From contig JAZNDW010000035.1 of NCBI GenBank assembly GCA_045588245.1, positions 1 through 35,888 of the forward strand: a stretch of 35,888 nucleotides of DNA, read 5' to 3'. Shown here piece by piece: positions 1 to 7,200 of the stretch. The notes under the pieces were generated by a model, which ran no database searches, had not been told where the DNA came from, and was given only the letters and a program-made list of their open reading frames with translations. A program made the translations under genes and the position numbers. Positions within the stretch are counted from its first letter, which is position 1, and the number at the start of each line of letters is the position of its first letter. This DNA is from DTU064 sp045588245 (GTDB taxonomy: Bacteria > Bacillota > Clostridia > Oscillospirales > CAG-272).

Positions 1-142
1 GCACATAAAAATTTAAGGCAACTAACGCTACACTTACGCTTTCATCTCGCCAAATCTCGCGGAGATGCGGTTGCAATTTCGCCTCTCAACACCGTGTTGG
101 GGTTGGAGAGGAGATATTTAAGAGGAGAGGAGGGGAATCAGG

Positions 143-241
143 GACGCTCCGCGTCGCCCCCTGCTTTCCTCTTAAACGGATGTTTTGCAACGCAGAGTTT
201 TGCCGGAGGCAAAATCTCCCCGTAGCATTCCGGAGGAATGC
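143..241. repeat. Three short hairpins with GGA/TCC triloops
   Basis: Three perfect short palindromes share the same 3-nt loop. GACGC-TCC-GCGTC lies at 143-155, TTTTGCC-GGA-GGCAAAA at 198-214, and GCATTCC-GGA-GGAATGC at 225-241. The first has TCC on this strand, so it is the same loop read from the other strand. The stems differ in sequence, so these are not copies of one repeat but share a design. Role unknown. Confidence 0.6.
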
Positions 242-255
242 GTCTGGTTTCAGCC

Positions 256-457
256 GTGGCAAAAAGTACGAAAAAGAATATTTTTCAGCAAAACGAAATG
301 GATATCATCTGTAAGCGTCCGCGGCAAAAAGCACGAAAAAGAAAAGACTTTTCGCTTACAAAGTGGGTATATGTGGACAGCCGTGGGCAAAAAGTCGCAA
401 GATTTTCGTTTGCAAAGCCGCAACAGACGCCCCCGCACGTGGCAAAATGTGCGCAAC
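256..457. repeat. Degenerate A-rich tandem repeat, about 60-bp period
   Basis: The core GTGGCAAAAAGTACGAAAAA (from 256) recurs as GCGGCAAAAAGCACGAAAAA (from 321), more loosely as GTGGGCAAAAAGTCGCAAGA (from 383), and as GTGGCAAAATGTGCGCAAC (from 439). Spacings are 65, 62 and 56 bp. A reverse-complement copy of the core lies at 7024-7041, upstream of galK. The first two copies are near identical; the last two are weak and could be partly coincidental. Confidence 0.5.
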
Positions 458-523
458 CCCTCGCAAATGGCACAAAAAACCGCCATATTGTTCGCAAAAT
501 TAATAAAAATCGAAAAACAGCAC

Positions 524-552
524 TTGCACAAATAAAACAGATAGTGTATAAT
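524..552 (+). promoter_or_regulatory. Promoter of the EF-G-like gene
   Basis: A -35 box TTGCAC (524-529) and a perfect -10 box TATAAT (547-552) are separated by 17 bp. The expected start near 559 gives a leader of about 105 nt. The leader contains a hairpin with stem TGTCGCG/CGCGACA (about 582-608) and ends in the ribosome binding site AGGAG just before the ATG at 664. Confidence 0.75.
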
Positions 553-663
553 GAATGGGTACGGTTTTTGTACATTATTTTGTCGCGCGGAAAAACAGCC
601 CGCGACAGCAAAACAAAACTTGATTAATTATATATTATCACTATATATTTTTAGGAGAAAAAG

Positions 664-2697
664 ATGGCAACCTACAAATCAAAAGACATCCGCAATATTG
701 CGCTGCTCGGACACGGCGGCTCCGGTAAGACATCCCTCGTTGAGGCTATGCTCTACGTAACCGGCGCTGTTGACAGAATGGGCAAGACCACAGACGGAAA
801 CACAGTAAGCGACTACGATCCCGAAGAAATCAAGCGCGGTTATTCGCTTTCCGCTTCTCTCGTTCCCGTTGAATCCAAGGGAACAAAGATCAACGTTCTC
901 GACGCTCCCGGCTACCTCGAATTCGTAGGCGAAGTTAAGGAAGCTGTTGCAGCTGCAGACGCAGCCGTTATCCTTGTAGACGCAAAGGCAGGCGTTGAAG
1001 TCGGTACAGAGCTTTCCTGGGACAACGCTACCGAAGCTGATATCCCGAAGGCATTCTTCGTAAATAAGTCCGACGATGCAGACGCTAACTTCAAGCGCGT
1101 TTTCGATCAGCTCCGCGATATGTTCGGCATCTCCGTTTGCCCGATCCTCGTTCCCGTTACAGGCAACAAGGGTATGTTCGCAGACCTTATCGAAATGAAG
1201 GCTTATACTTACGACGCAAAGAAGGGCACCGCTACCGCTTGCGAGATCCCCGCATCTTTTGCTGACGAAGCTGAAGAATATAAGACCATTCTTTACGATT
1301 CGCTTTCCATGACGAGCGAAGAGCTCATGGAAAAGATCCTTATGGAAGAGCCCATCACACGCGACGAAGCGTTTGAAGCTATCCACCAGGGTATCATCGA
1401 TGAATCCATCACTCCCGTATACGCAGGCTCCGCTACGAATCTCTGGGGCGTTACATCTCTCATCGATGCTTGCATCGGCTCCTTCCCGAGCCCGCTCGCT
1501 TCCAAGAAGGGTGCAGACGAAGCAGGCGAAACAGCCGTGTTCGTATATAAGACCGTTGCCGATTCCTTCGGTAAGCAGTCCTTCTTCCGCGTTATGAGCG
1601 GTACGCTCAAGCGCGATGCAGCTCTTAAGAACCTTGACACCGATTCTACCGAAAAGTTCTCTCACATCTACACGATGAGAGGCAAGAAGCAGACCGAAGC
1701 TGACGAGCTTGCTTGCGGTGACATCGGTATGATCTCCAAGCTTGCTAACACCGGCACGAACAACACTCTCACCGCCGGCAGCACAACAGCTTATAAGAAG
1801 ATCAAGTTCCCCACACCTTTCCTCTGCCAGGCAATCCAGCCCTCCTCCAAGGGTGATGAAGATAAGATCTCCACAGGTATCACAAGACTCCTCGAGGAAG
1901 ACCTTACCCTCAAGTATGAAAACAACCCCGAAACGAAGCAGATGGTTATCTACGGTATGTCCGATATCCACCTCGACATCGTTGTTTCCAAGCTCAAGTC
2001 CCGCTACGGCGTATCCGTTCTTCTCACAACTCCGAAGATCGCTTACCGCGAGACCATCAAGGGCAGAGCTTCCGTTGAAGGAAAGCATAAGAAGCAGTCC
2101 GGCGGTTCCGGTCAGTACGGTCACGTTAAGATGACATTCAGCCACGGCGAAGACGAAGGTCTCACCTTCACACAGTCCGTTGTCGGCGGTACCGTTCCGA
2201 AGAACTTCTATCCCGCAGTTGAAAAGGGACTTCTTGAGGCTATGCAGCACGGCGTGCTCGCAGGTTACCCCGTTGTTAACCTCGCAGCAGACCTCTTCGA
2301 CGGTTCTTACCACCCCGTTGACTCTAACGAAATCTCCTTCAAGCTCGCAGCACGTCTTGCATATAAGGCAGGTCTGCCGCAGGCGAAGCCCATCATCCTC
2401 GAGCCGATCGGCGAGCTCAAGGTATACGTTCCGGACGCACTTGTTGGCGACGTTATCGGCGACCTCAACAAGCGCCGCGGCAGAGTTCTCGGCATGAATC
2501 CGTGGGACGTTAAGAAGGGCTACACCGTTGTTGAAGCAGAAGCTCCCAAGGCTGAAATGATGGATTACACCGTTGCTCTCCGCGCTATGTCGCAGGGACG
2601 CGGCTCCTTCGACTTTGAATTTATCCGCTACGACGAAGTTCCGGGCGCTATTGCTCAGAAGATCATCGCTGAGGCTAAGGTCGAGGACGACGAATAA
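664..2697 (+). CDS. EF-G-like translational GTPase (non-canonical paralogue)
   Basis: A GTPase of the elongation factor G family; canonical EF-G moves tRNA and mRNA through the ribosome. The G domain has the P-loop GHGGSGKT (residues 16-23), the G3 motif DAPG (80-83) and a G4 motif NKSD (134-137). Canonical EF-G has NKMD in G4 and a GITI-type switch I; here the switch region reads RGYSLSAS. Downstream domains follow the EF-G layout, including the domain IV/V region near the C-terminus. At 677 residues it is slightly shorter than usual FusA. Together these point to the EF-G-like paralogue group found in many Clostridia rather than the main FusA. The start is fixed by AGGAG at 653-657. Lysine is almost always AAG, a bias suggesting high expression. 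Its exact role in translation is not known from sequence. No rpsL, rpsG or tuf neighbours are present, which also argues against the main fusA locus. Confidence 0.88.
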   Translation: MATYKSKDIRNIALLGHGGSGKTSLVEAMLYVTGAVDRMGKTTDGNTVSDYDPEEIKRGYSLSASLVPVESKGTKINVLDAPGYLEFVGEVKEAVAAADAAVILVDAKAGVEVGTELSWDNATEADIPKAFFVNKSDDADANFKRVFDQLRDMFGISVCPILVPVTGNKGMFADLIEMKAYTYDAKKGTATACEIPASFADEAEEYKTILYDSLSMTSEELMEKILMEEPITRDEAFEAIHQGIIDESITPVYAGSATNLWGVTSLIDACIGSFPSPLASKKGADEAGETAVFVYKTVADSFGKQSFFRVMSGTLKRDAALKNLDTDSTEKFSHIYTMRGKKQTEADELACGDIGMISKLANTGTNNTLTAGSTTAYKKIKFPTPFLCQAIQPSSKGDEDKISTGITRLLEEDLTLKYENNPETKQMVIYGMSDIHLDIVVSKLKSRYGVSVLLTTPKIAYRETIKGRASVEGKHKKQSGGSGQYGHVKMTFSHGEDEGLTFTQSVVGGTVPKNFYPAVEKGLLEAMQHGVLAGYPVVNLAADLFDGSYHPVDSNEISFKLAARLAYKAGLPQAKPIILEPIGELKVYVPDALVGDVIGDLNKRRGRVLGMNPWDVKKGYTVVEAEAPKAEMMDYTVALRAMSQGRGSFDFEFIRYDEVPGAIAQKIIAEAKVEDDE

Positions 2698-2725
2698 TTC
2701 ACGAACATTAATAAGCAGTATAAAC

Positions 2726-2760
2726 AAAAACGGATGCAAGGCTACCTTGCATCCGTTTTT
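2726..2760. terminator. Bidirectional terminator, EF-G-like gene / ClpP-like gene
   Basis: A perfect stem ACGGATGCAAG/CTTGCATCCGT with a very short loop is flanked by A5 and T5, so it can terminate from both sides. The stop codon of the convergent minus-strand gene (2742-2744) lies in the loop, so the last codons of that gene form one arm. Confidence 0.85.
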
Positions 2761-3434
2761 GCGTGCGGCTCATTTTTTTGCGCCGCCGTAAGAAGCCAAC
2801 CCATCGCGTCGGAAAGTCCGCCGATTGAGTCGATCAGACCGCATCTGACGGCTTCGCCGCCGTCGATGACGGAACCGACGTCGCTTGCAAGCTCGTCCGT
2901 CTTCATCATCAGGCGGAAAAACTCCTCGCGTGAGATTTTGGAATGCGACGTAACGAAGCCCGCGATGCGCTCCTGCATCCGTTCGAGGTATCGGTACGTC
3001 TGCGGCACGCCGATTACGGTGCCGTTCATTCTCACGGGATGTATCGTCATCGTCGCCGACGGCACAATGAAGGATCTCTTCGCCGCGACCGCAAGCGGCA
3101 CCCCTATGCTGTGGCCGCCGCCAAGCACCACCGACGCCGTCGGCTTCGACATCCCCGCGATCAGCTCCGCGATCGCAAGTCCCGCCTCAACGTCGCCTCC
3201 CATCGTGTTGATGAGGATAAGAACACCGCTGATGTTGCGCTCCGCCTCGATTTCGGCAAGCAGCGGTATCATGTGCTCGTATTTCGTCGTTTTTTGTGCG
3301 TCACCGAGCATGTAGTGCCCCTCAACTTGTCCGATCACGGTGACGGTCTTGATCTTGCCCGAGGGACTCTCCGCGTCCGAGCTTCCCAGCTTTACGATTT
3401 CGTCAAGCTTCTCCTGTTCGGTTTTTTCGTTCAA
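2742..3434 (-). CDS. ClpP/TepA-like serine protease
   Basis: A member of the ClpP/crotonase-fold protease family, closest in appearance to the TepA/YmfB group of Firmicutes rather than housekeeping ClpP. The catalytic serine sits in GGGHSIGVP and the histidine in TMTIHPVR, about 23 residues later, as in ClpP. The sheet before it reads ILINTMGGDVEAGLAI, the oxyanion/substrate strand of the fold. Start choice: an in-frame ATG lies at 3458, but its only purine tract is about 16 nt away. The TTG at 3434 is preceded by AAGGAG with 8-nt spacing, so I prefer TTG, giving about 230 residues. The gene is convergent with the EF-G-like gene and divergent from pduL, so it is probably monocistronic. No signal peptide or membrane segment is seen. 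Substrates are unknown; TepA was proposed to act on signal peptides, but that role is uncertain. Confidence 0.8.
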   Translation of the reverse strand: MNEKTEQEKLDEIVKLGSSDAESPSGKIKTVTVIGQVEGHYMLGDAQKTTKYEHMIPLLAEIEAERNISGVLILINTMGGDVEAGLAIAELIAGMSKPTASVVLGGGHSIGVPLAVAAKRSFIVPSATMTIHPVRMNGTVIGVPQTYRYLERMQERIAGFVTSHSKISREEFFRLMMKTDELASDVGSVIDGGEAVRCGLIDSIGGLSDAMGWLLTAAQKNEPHAKTDAR

Positions 3435-3483
3435 AACTAACTCTCCTTGTAATTTCATTCACGGATTATTATCTCTCCCACTC

Positions 3484-3512
3484 TTGCAATTTATGTGCGG
3501 CTGTGCTATACT
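3484..3512 (+). promoter_or_regulatory. Promoter of pduL
   Basis: A -35 box TTGCAA (3484-3489) and a -10 box TATACT (3507-3512) are 17 bp apart. The transcript would start near 3519, leaving a 52-nt leader with AAAGG and AGGA before the ATG at 3571. Confidence 0.65.
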
Positions 3513-3570
3513 TTTATGTAGAATTGTGATTCATATTTTTTTACATAAAAGAAAGGTCAGGATATAATTT

Positions 3571-4146
3571 ATGGCAAACAAGATCCTTGTTGAAACCTCC
3601 GCACGTCACGTCCACCTCACACAGGAACATATCGAAACTCTCTTTGGCGCAGGCCACGAGCTCACTGTTAAGAAGATGCTCTCTCAGCCCGGTCAGTTCG
3701 CTTGCGAAGAAAGAGTTACCGTTGTAGGACCCAAGAAGTCTATCGCAAACGTTTCCATTCTCGGTCCCGCACGTCCCGCGAGCCAGGTTGAAGTCTCCCT
3801 CACAGACGCAAGAACACTCGGCGTTACAGCTCCCGTCCGCGAAAGCGGTGACGTTGCCGGCTCCGCACCCTGCAAGCTCGTAGGTCCTGCCGGCGAAGTT
3901 GAGATCGACTGCGGCGTTATCACCGCAAAGCGCCATATCCACATGACTCCCGAAGATGCAGAAGCTGCAGGCGTTGCCGACAAGGACATCGTATCGGTTA
4001 AGATCGATTCCGACGGCAGAAGCCTCGTATTCGGTGACGTTGTTTGCCGCGTAAGCCCCAAGTTTGCGCTCGCAATGCACATCGACACAGACGAAGCTAA
4101 CGCAGCGTGCGCTTTCGGCGAATGCTACGGCGAGATAGTTAAGTAA
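3571..4146 (+). CDS. pduL: PduL-type phosphate acyltransferase
   Basis: Phosphotransacylase of the PduL family, which interconverts acyl-CoA (acetyl or propionyl) and acyl-phosphate; with acetate or propionate kinase this yields ATP. It is unrelated to Pta. The N-terminal SARHVHL (residues 10-16) and the central AKRHIHMTPEDA carry the conserved histidines of the two beta-barrel halves that bind zinc, and MHIDTDEANAA near the C-terminus is also typical. At 191 residues it lacks the extra N-terminal targeting peptide of microcompartment PduL proteins: the first catalytic motif begins at residue 10. No shell or other pdu/eut genes are nearby, so it is most likely a cytosolic housekeeping enzyme replacing Pta. 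Like the EF-G-like gene it strongly prefers AAG for lysine, suggesting high expression. It is transcribed alone, between its own promoter and a strong terminator. Confidence 0.92.
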   Translation: MANKILVETSARHVHLTQEHIETLFGAGHELTVKKMLSQPGQFACEERVTVVGPKKSIANVSILGPARPASQVEVSLTDARTLGVTAPVRESGDVAGSAPCKLVGPAGEVEIDCGVITAKRHIHMTPEDAEAAGVADKDIVSVKIDSDGRSLVFGDVVCRVSPKFALAMHIDTDEANAACAFGECYGEIVK

Positions 4147-4174
4147 GATCGTTATTTATAAAAAACACATAAAG

Positions 4175-4204
4175 TCGGCAGGACAAAGAGTCCTGCCGAT
4201 TTTT
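4175..4204 (+). terminator. Terminator of pduL
   Basis: A perfect 9-bp stem TCGGCAGGA/TCCTGCCGA with a 7-nt loop is followed by a T5 tract. It lies 28 nt after the pduL stop. Confidence 0.9.
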
Positions 4205-4336
4205 GCGTAGATCCGCAGAGGGCGCGCCGGTTCTTCGCGCCGCAGCAAAGTCTACTGTTTTTGTCATTTTTTCATATTAATAATAAGTTTACAAGCTGAA
4301 AACGCGATATTTAGAAGATAGTTCACATTATAGCCC

Positions 4337-4366
4337 TTGACAGAAACGTGGATTTTAGTATACAAT
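4337..4366 (+). promoter_or_regulatory. Promoter of rny
   Basis: A consensus -35 box TTGACA (4337-4342) and a -10 box TACAAT (4361-4366) are 18 bp apart. The predicted start near 4373 gives a leader of about 114 nt. Confidence 0.8.
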
Positions 4367-4377
4367 GTATAGGATAT

Positions 4378-4416
4378 ATGATGAGGGAATAGTGGCTCTC
4401 CGGCGCTTCTCATCAT
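4378..4416 (+). promoter_or_regulatory. Hairpin at the 5' end of the rny leader
   Basis: ATGATGAG (4378-4385) pairs perfectly with CTCATCAT (4409-4416), enclosing about 23 nt that can pair further in part. The stem begins only a few bases after the predicted transcription start, so it would cap the 5' end of the rny mRNA. It has no T tract and is not a terminator. It could protect the message or serve autoregulation by RNase Y; this is inference. Confidence 0.5.
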
Positions 4417-4486
4417 ACATAATCACTTATATTTTAATTAAATAATGAAAACCTGAAGAAATCTAAAAAAAGGAGGTGTTTTTGTC

Positions 4487-6028
4487 ATGGAATACTTATG
4501 GGCGATCATCACGGCAGTCGTCTGTGCGCCTGTATTCTTCTTCCTTGGTATAACGTATCGCAAGCGCGTTTCCGAAGCCGCGATCGGCTCCGCCGAAACA
4601 GAAGCGAAGCGAATCGTTGCGGATGCGATCAAAACGTCCGAAACAAAGCGCAAGGAAATGCTCGTAGAAGCAAAAGAAGAAATACTCAAGCAGAAAAACG
4701 ACGTTGACCGTGAAATTAAGGACCGCCGCCGCGAGATCACGAATGCGGAAAACCGCATCATCAAAAAAGAAGAAAATCTCGACCGTAAAATCGATGCCGC
4801 AGAGCGTAACAACGAAACGCTGCAGCGAAAGATACATGAAGTTGAGCTTCAGTCCGAAGAGATCAAGCGCGCGCTGTCCGAACAGCAGGCAGCCCTTGAG
4901 CGCATCGCAGGCATGACTTGTGAAGAGGCTAAAGCCGAGCTTCTCGCAACTCTCGACTCCGAACTCCAGCATGAAACGGCAATGAAGCTCGACGAATACG
5001 AGCGTCAGTTCCGCGATCAGGCTGACGTGAAGGCGAAGGGGATTCTTTCTCTTGCGATCCAGCGCTGTGCCGCAGACCACGTATCCGAGATCACGGTATC
5101 CTCTGTAACTCTTCCCAACGAAGAGATGAAGGGACGTATCATCGGACGCGAGGGACGTAACATCCGTGCGATCGAAACGCTTACGGGCGTCGATCTTATC
5201 ATCGATGATACTCCCGAGGCCATCACGCTTTCGAGCTTTGACCCCGTTCGCCGCGAGATCGCGCGAATCGCAATCGAAAAGCTCATTGCAGACGGACGAA
5301 TCCATCCGACAAGAATTGAAGAAACGATAGATAAAGCACGCCGCGAGGTTGACACCACCATCAAACAGGCAGGTGAGCGCGCAACCTTCGATACGGGTGT
5401 ACACGGAATCAACCCCGAGCTTGTTAAGCTTCTGGGTAGACTCAAGTACCGTACAAGCTACGGACAGAATGTGCTCACGCACTCCATTGAAGTGTCGCTT
5501 CTGTCCGGCATTCTCGCCGACGAGCTTGGAGCAGACCCCGTTCTCGCACGCCGCGCAGGACTTTTGCACGATATCGGCAAAGCGCTTACGCAGGAAGCGG
5601 AAGGCTCTCACGTACAGCTTGGCGTTGAAGCCGCAAAGAAGTACCGTGAAAACAAAGAAATCATCCATGCTATCGAGGCTCACCACGGCGACGTTGAGCC
5701 GAAAACCATCATCGCTCTCATCGTACAGGCAGCGGACGCAATCTCCGCCGCAAGACCGGGAGCAAGACGTGAAAATCTTGAAAACTACATCAAACGCCTT
5801 ACAAAGCTTGAGGAGATCGCCAAAGAGTTTGAGGGTGTTGAAAAATCCTTCGCTATCCAGGCGGGACGTGAAATACGCATAATGGTGAAACCGGAGATCG
5901 TAAGCGACGACAAGATGAAGATCGTTGCACACGACATCGTAAAGCGTATCGAATCCGAGCTTGAATATCCGGGACAGATCAAGGTCCACATCATACGCGA
6001 AAGCAGAGCTATAGACTACGCAAAATAA
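4487..6028 (+). CDS. rny: Ribonuclease Y
   Basis: Membrane-anchored endoribonuclease that starts mRNA decay in many Firmicutes and forms part of the degradosome. All family parts are visible in order: an N-terminal membrane helix (about 3-24), a long charged coiled coil (about 30-190), a KH RNA-binding domain with GRIIGREGRNIR (216-227), and an HD hydrolase domain with the metal-binding pair HD at 361-362 in ARRAGLLHDIGKA. The length of 513 residues is normal (about 510-520). The start is supported by AAGGAGG a few bases upstream. It is followed by ymdB, a classic Firmicutes neighbour, but three hairpins lie between them, at least one of which looks like a terminator. Transcription starts from a strong promoter at 4337. 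Confidence 0.97.
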   Translation: MEYLWAIITAVVCAPVFFFLGITYRKRVSEAAIGSAETEAKRIVADAIKTSETKRKEMLVEAKEEILKQKNDVDREIKDRRREITNAENRIIKKEENLDRKIDAAERNNETLQRKIHEVELQSEEIKRALSEQQAALERIAGMTCEEAKAELLATLDSELQHETAMKLDEYERQFRDQADVKAKGILSLAIQRCAADHVSEITVSSVTLPNEEMKGRIIGREGRNIRAIETLTGVDLIIDDTPEAITLSSFDPVRREIARIAIEKLIADGRIHPTRIEETIDKARREVDTTIKQAGERATFDTGVHGINPELVKLLGRLKYRTSYGQNVLTHSIEVSLLSGILADELGADPVLARRAGLLHDIGKALTQEAEGSHVQLGVEAAKKYRENKEIIHAIEAHHGDVEPKTIIALIVQAADAISAARPGARRENLENYIKRLTKLEEIAKEFEGVEKSFAIQAGREIRIMVKPEIVSDDKMKIVAHDIVKRIESELEYPGQIKVHIIRESRAIDYAK

Positions 6029-6043
6029 CGCAATATTTTCATT

Positions 6044-6117
6044 CGGAAGAGGACTTCCGCGGACATAGATTTTATATATAGATCGTCAGATGAAAACAAG
6101 CGGGCACCGCCCGTTTA
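6044..6117 (+). terminator. Two hairpins downstream of rny
   Basis: The first is a perfect hairpin CGGAAG-AGGA-CTTCCG (6044-6059). The second, AAGCGGGC-ACC-GCCCGTTT (6098-6116, one G-T pair), is followed by ATAT rather than a clean T tract. They may act as weak terminators or 3'-end stabilisers for the rny message. Confidence 0.5.
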
Positions 6118-6164
6118 TATAAACGACAAGCGTTAATTCTTTCGTAAACATTTATAGTATGCAA

Positions 6165-6204
6165 AAAGGCGGGAGTGAAACGTGTTTCGCTCTCGCCTTT
6201 TCAA
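6165..6204 (+). terminator. Strong hairpin terminator between rny and ymdB
   Basis: A 17-bp stem (6165-6181 with 6184-6200, two G-T pairs) ends in CCTTTTC. It looks like a Rho-independent terminator but lies only about 25 nt before the ymdB start. It would either separate ymdB from rny or lower read-through. A GTG at 6182 in frame with ymdB falls in the loop, arguing against use of that codon. Confidence 0.65.
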
Positions 6205-6229
6205 AAATTATCGGAGAAATTTACAAAAA

Positions 6230-7021
6230 ATGAGAATACTTGCCATTGGCGACGTGTTCGGCGAGCGCGCGGCAGAGGAGCTGCGCGGACTTATTGCCGA
6301 GGTCAGAAGTAAATACAGTCTTGATTTTATCGTTTGTAACGGTGAAAATGCCGCCGACGGAAGAGGTCTCACCCCCGAGCTTGCGCGGATCATATTCGAT
6401 GCAGGCGCGGACGTCATCACAACGGGCAATCATATCTGGGACAAGGACGTTATAAAGCCGTATCTCGATTCGACGGACCGCGTGCTTCGTCCCGCGAATT
6501 ATCCGTCCTCGGCTGCCGGCGTCGGATATACTATTGTGAACGCGGATGGCGTCCGTGTGCTTGTTGTAAACGTGTCGGGGACGGCGTACATGAACGTGTC
6601 GCTTGCGTGTCCTTACGAGACTCTGGAGCGCATCTTTGAGCGCGAACGCGGACGTTACGACATCGCTCTGTGCGACATTCACGCGGAAGCGACGGGCGAA
6701 AAGCTCGCCTTTGCAAGATATTTTGACAGTTTGCCCGAATACCGCACGGCGGCAATTTGGGGAACGCACACGCATATTCCCACATCGGACCTGCGGATAT
6801 TGCCGAACGGCACAGGATACGTCACCGATCTTGGCATGACGGGACCGCAAAACGGCGTTCTCGGCGTCCGAACGGAGGACATAATAAAATTCAACAAGGA
6901 CAAAATGCCGTGCCGATTCAACGTAGCGGACGGCAAAACGACGCTCGAAGGCGTTATTTTTGAGATAGATACGGACGCGGCGCGGACGACGCTGATGCGG
7001 CGTGTCGCCGCGGGGCGGTGA
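6230..7021 (+). CDS. ymdB: YmdB family metallophosphoesterase (2',3'-cyclic nucleotide phosphodiesterase)
   Basis: A calcineurin-like phosphoesterase of the YmdB group (TIGR00282 type). In Bacillus subtilis it hydrolyses 2',3'-cAMP and affects biofilm and nanotube phenotypes; that role is known from the family, not seen here. From the ATG at 6230 the protein begins MRILAIGDVFG and has the metal-binding motifs GENAADGRG, TTGNHIWD and ALCDIHAEATGEK, and then GTHTHIPT. At 263 residues it matches the usual length. A GTG 16 codons upstream is rejected because it lies inside a terminator hairpin; GGAGA at 6213-6217 precedes the chosen ATG. The rny-ymdB order is conserved in many Firmicutes. Confidence 0.93.
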   Translation: MRILAIGDVFGERAAEELRGLIAEVRSKYSLDFIVCNGENAADGRGLTPELARIIFDAGADVITTGNHIWDKDVIKPYLDSTDRVLRPANYPSSAAGVGYTIVNADGVRVLVVNVSGTAYMNVSLACPYETLERIFERERGRYDIALCDIHAEATGEKLAFARYFDSLPEYRTAAIWGTHTHIPTSDLRILPNGTGYVTDLGMTGPQNGVLGVRTEDIIKFNKDKMPCRFNVADGKTTLEGVIFEIDTDAARTTLMRRVAAGR

Positions 7022-7023
7022 GT

Positions 7024-7041
7024 TTTCGTGCTTTTTGCCAC
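7024..7041 (-). repeat. Dispersed copy of the 5'-region A-rich repeat
   Basis: Read on the minus strand this is GTGGCAAAAAGCACGAAA, matching the cores at 256 and 321 with at most one mismatch per copy. It starts immediately after the ymdB stop. The 7022-7200 gap otherwise shows no gene and no promoter I can defend for galK. Confidence 0.45.
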
Positions 7042-7200
7042 ATTTTGAAAAGGGCAACCGAAAATCGCACATGCTGATTACGGAGGGTTTGTACGCAAAA
7101 CGAGCAATTACAGATTGTCCCCTTGCAAAAGCACGTGCCCAAAACTACGAAAAACAATAAATTCACATATATCACCACAACATAAAAGAGGAGTTTACTT

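Larger units (their letters stand above)
1..523. other. Intergenic region without a credible gene
   Basis: No open frame here has a convincing ribosome binding site, recognisable domain or consistent codon use; the overlapping short frames look like chance. The stretch holds a G/A-rich purine tract around 106-137, three small perfect hairpins (143-241) and a degenerate A-rich tandem repeat (256-457), then runs into the promoter of the EF-G-like gene. It may be the 3' flank of something left of the window, or an untranslated repeat region. I cannot assign a function. Confidence 0.6.

Noticed and set aside
185..627. Overlapping short frames in the first 630 bases
   Set aside because: Very Lys/Arg/Gln-rich products of the A-rich repeat, overlapping each other on both strands, with no ribosome binding site.
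679..2739. 686-residue antisense frame opposite the EF-G-like gene
   Set aside because: Exact shadow of a strongly supported gene, created by its codon bias; it also has an unusual cysteine/valine-rich composition and no known motif.
4496..5989. 497-residue antisense frame opposite rny
   Set aside because: Shadow of a well-supported gene with intact KH and HD domains; no promoter, ribosome binding site or motif.
6182..6229. GTG start for ymdB, 16 codons upstream
   Set aside because: It falls in the loop of a terminator hairpin, and the family N-terminus MRILAIGD matches the ATG at 6230.
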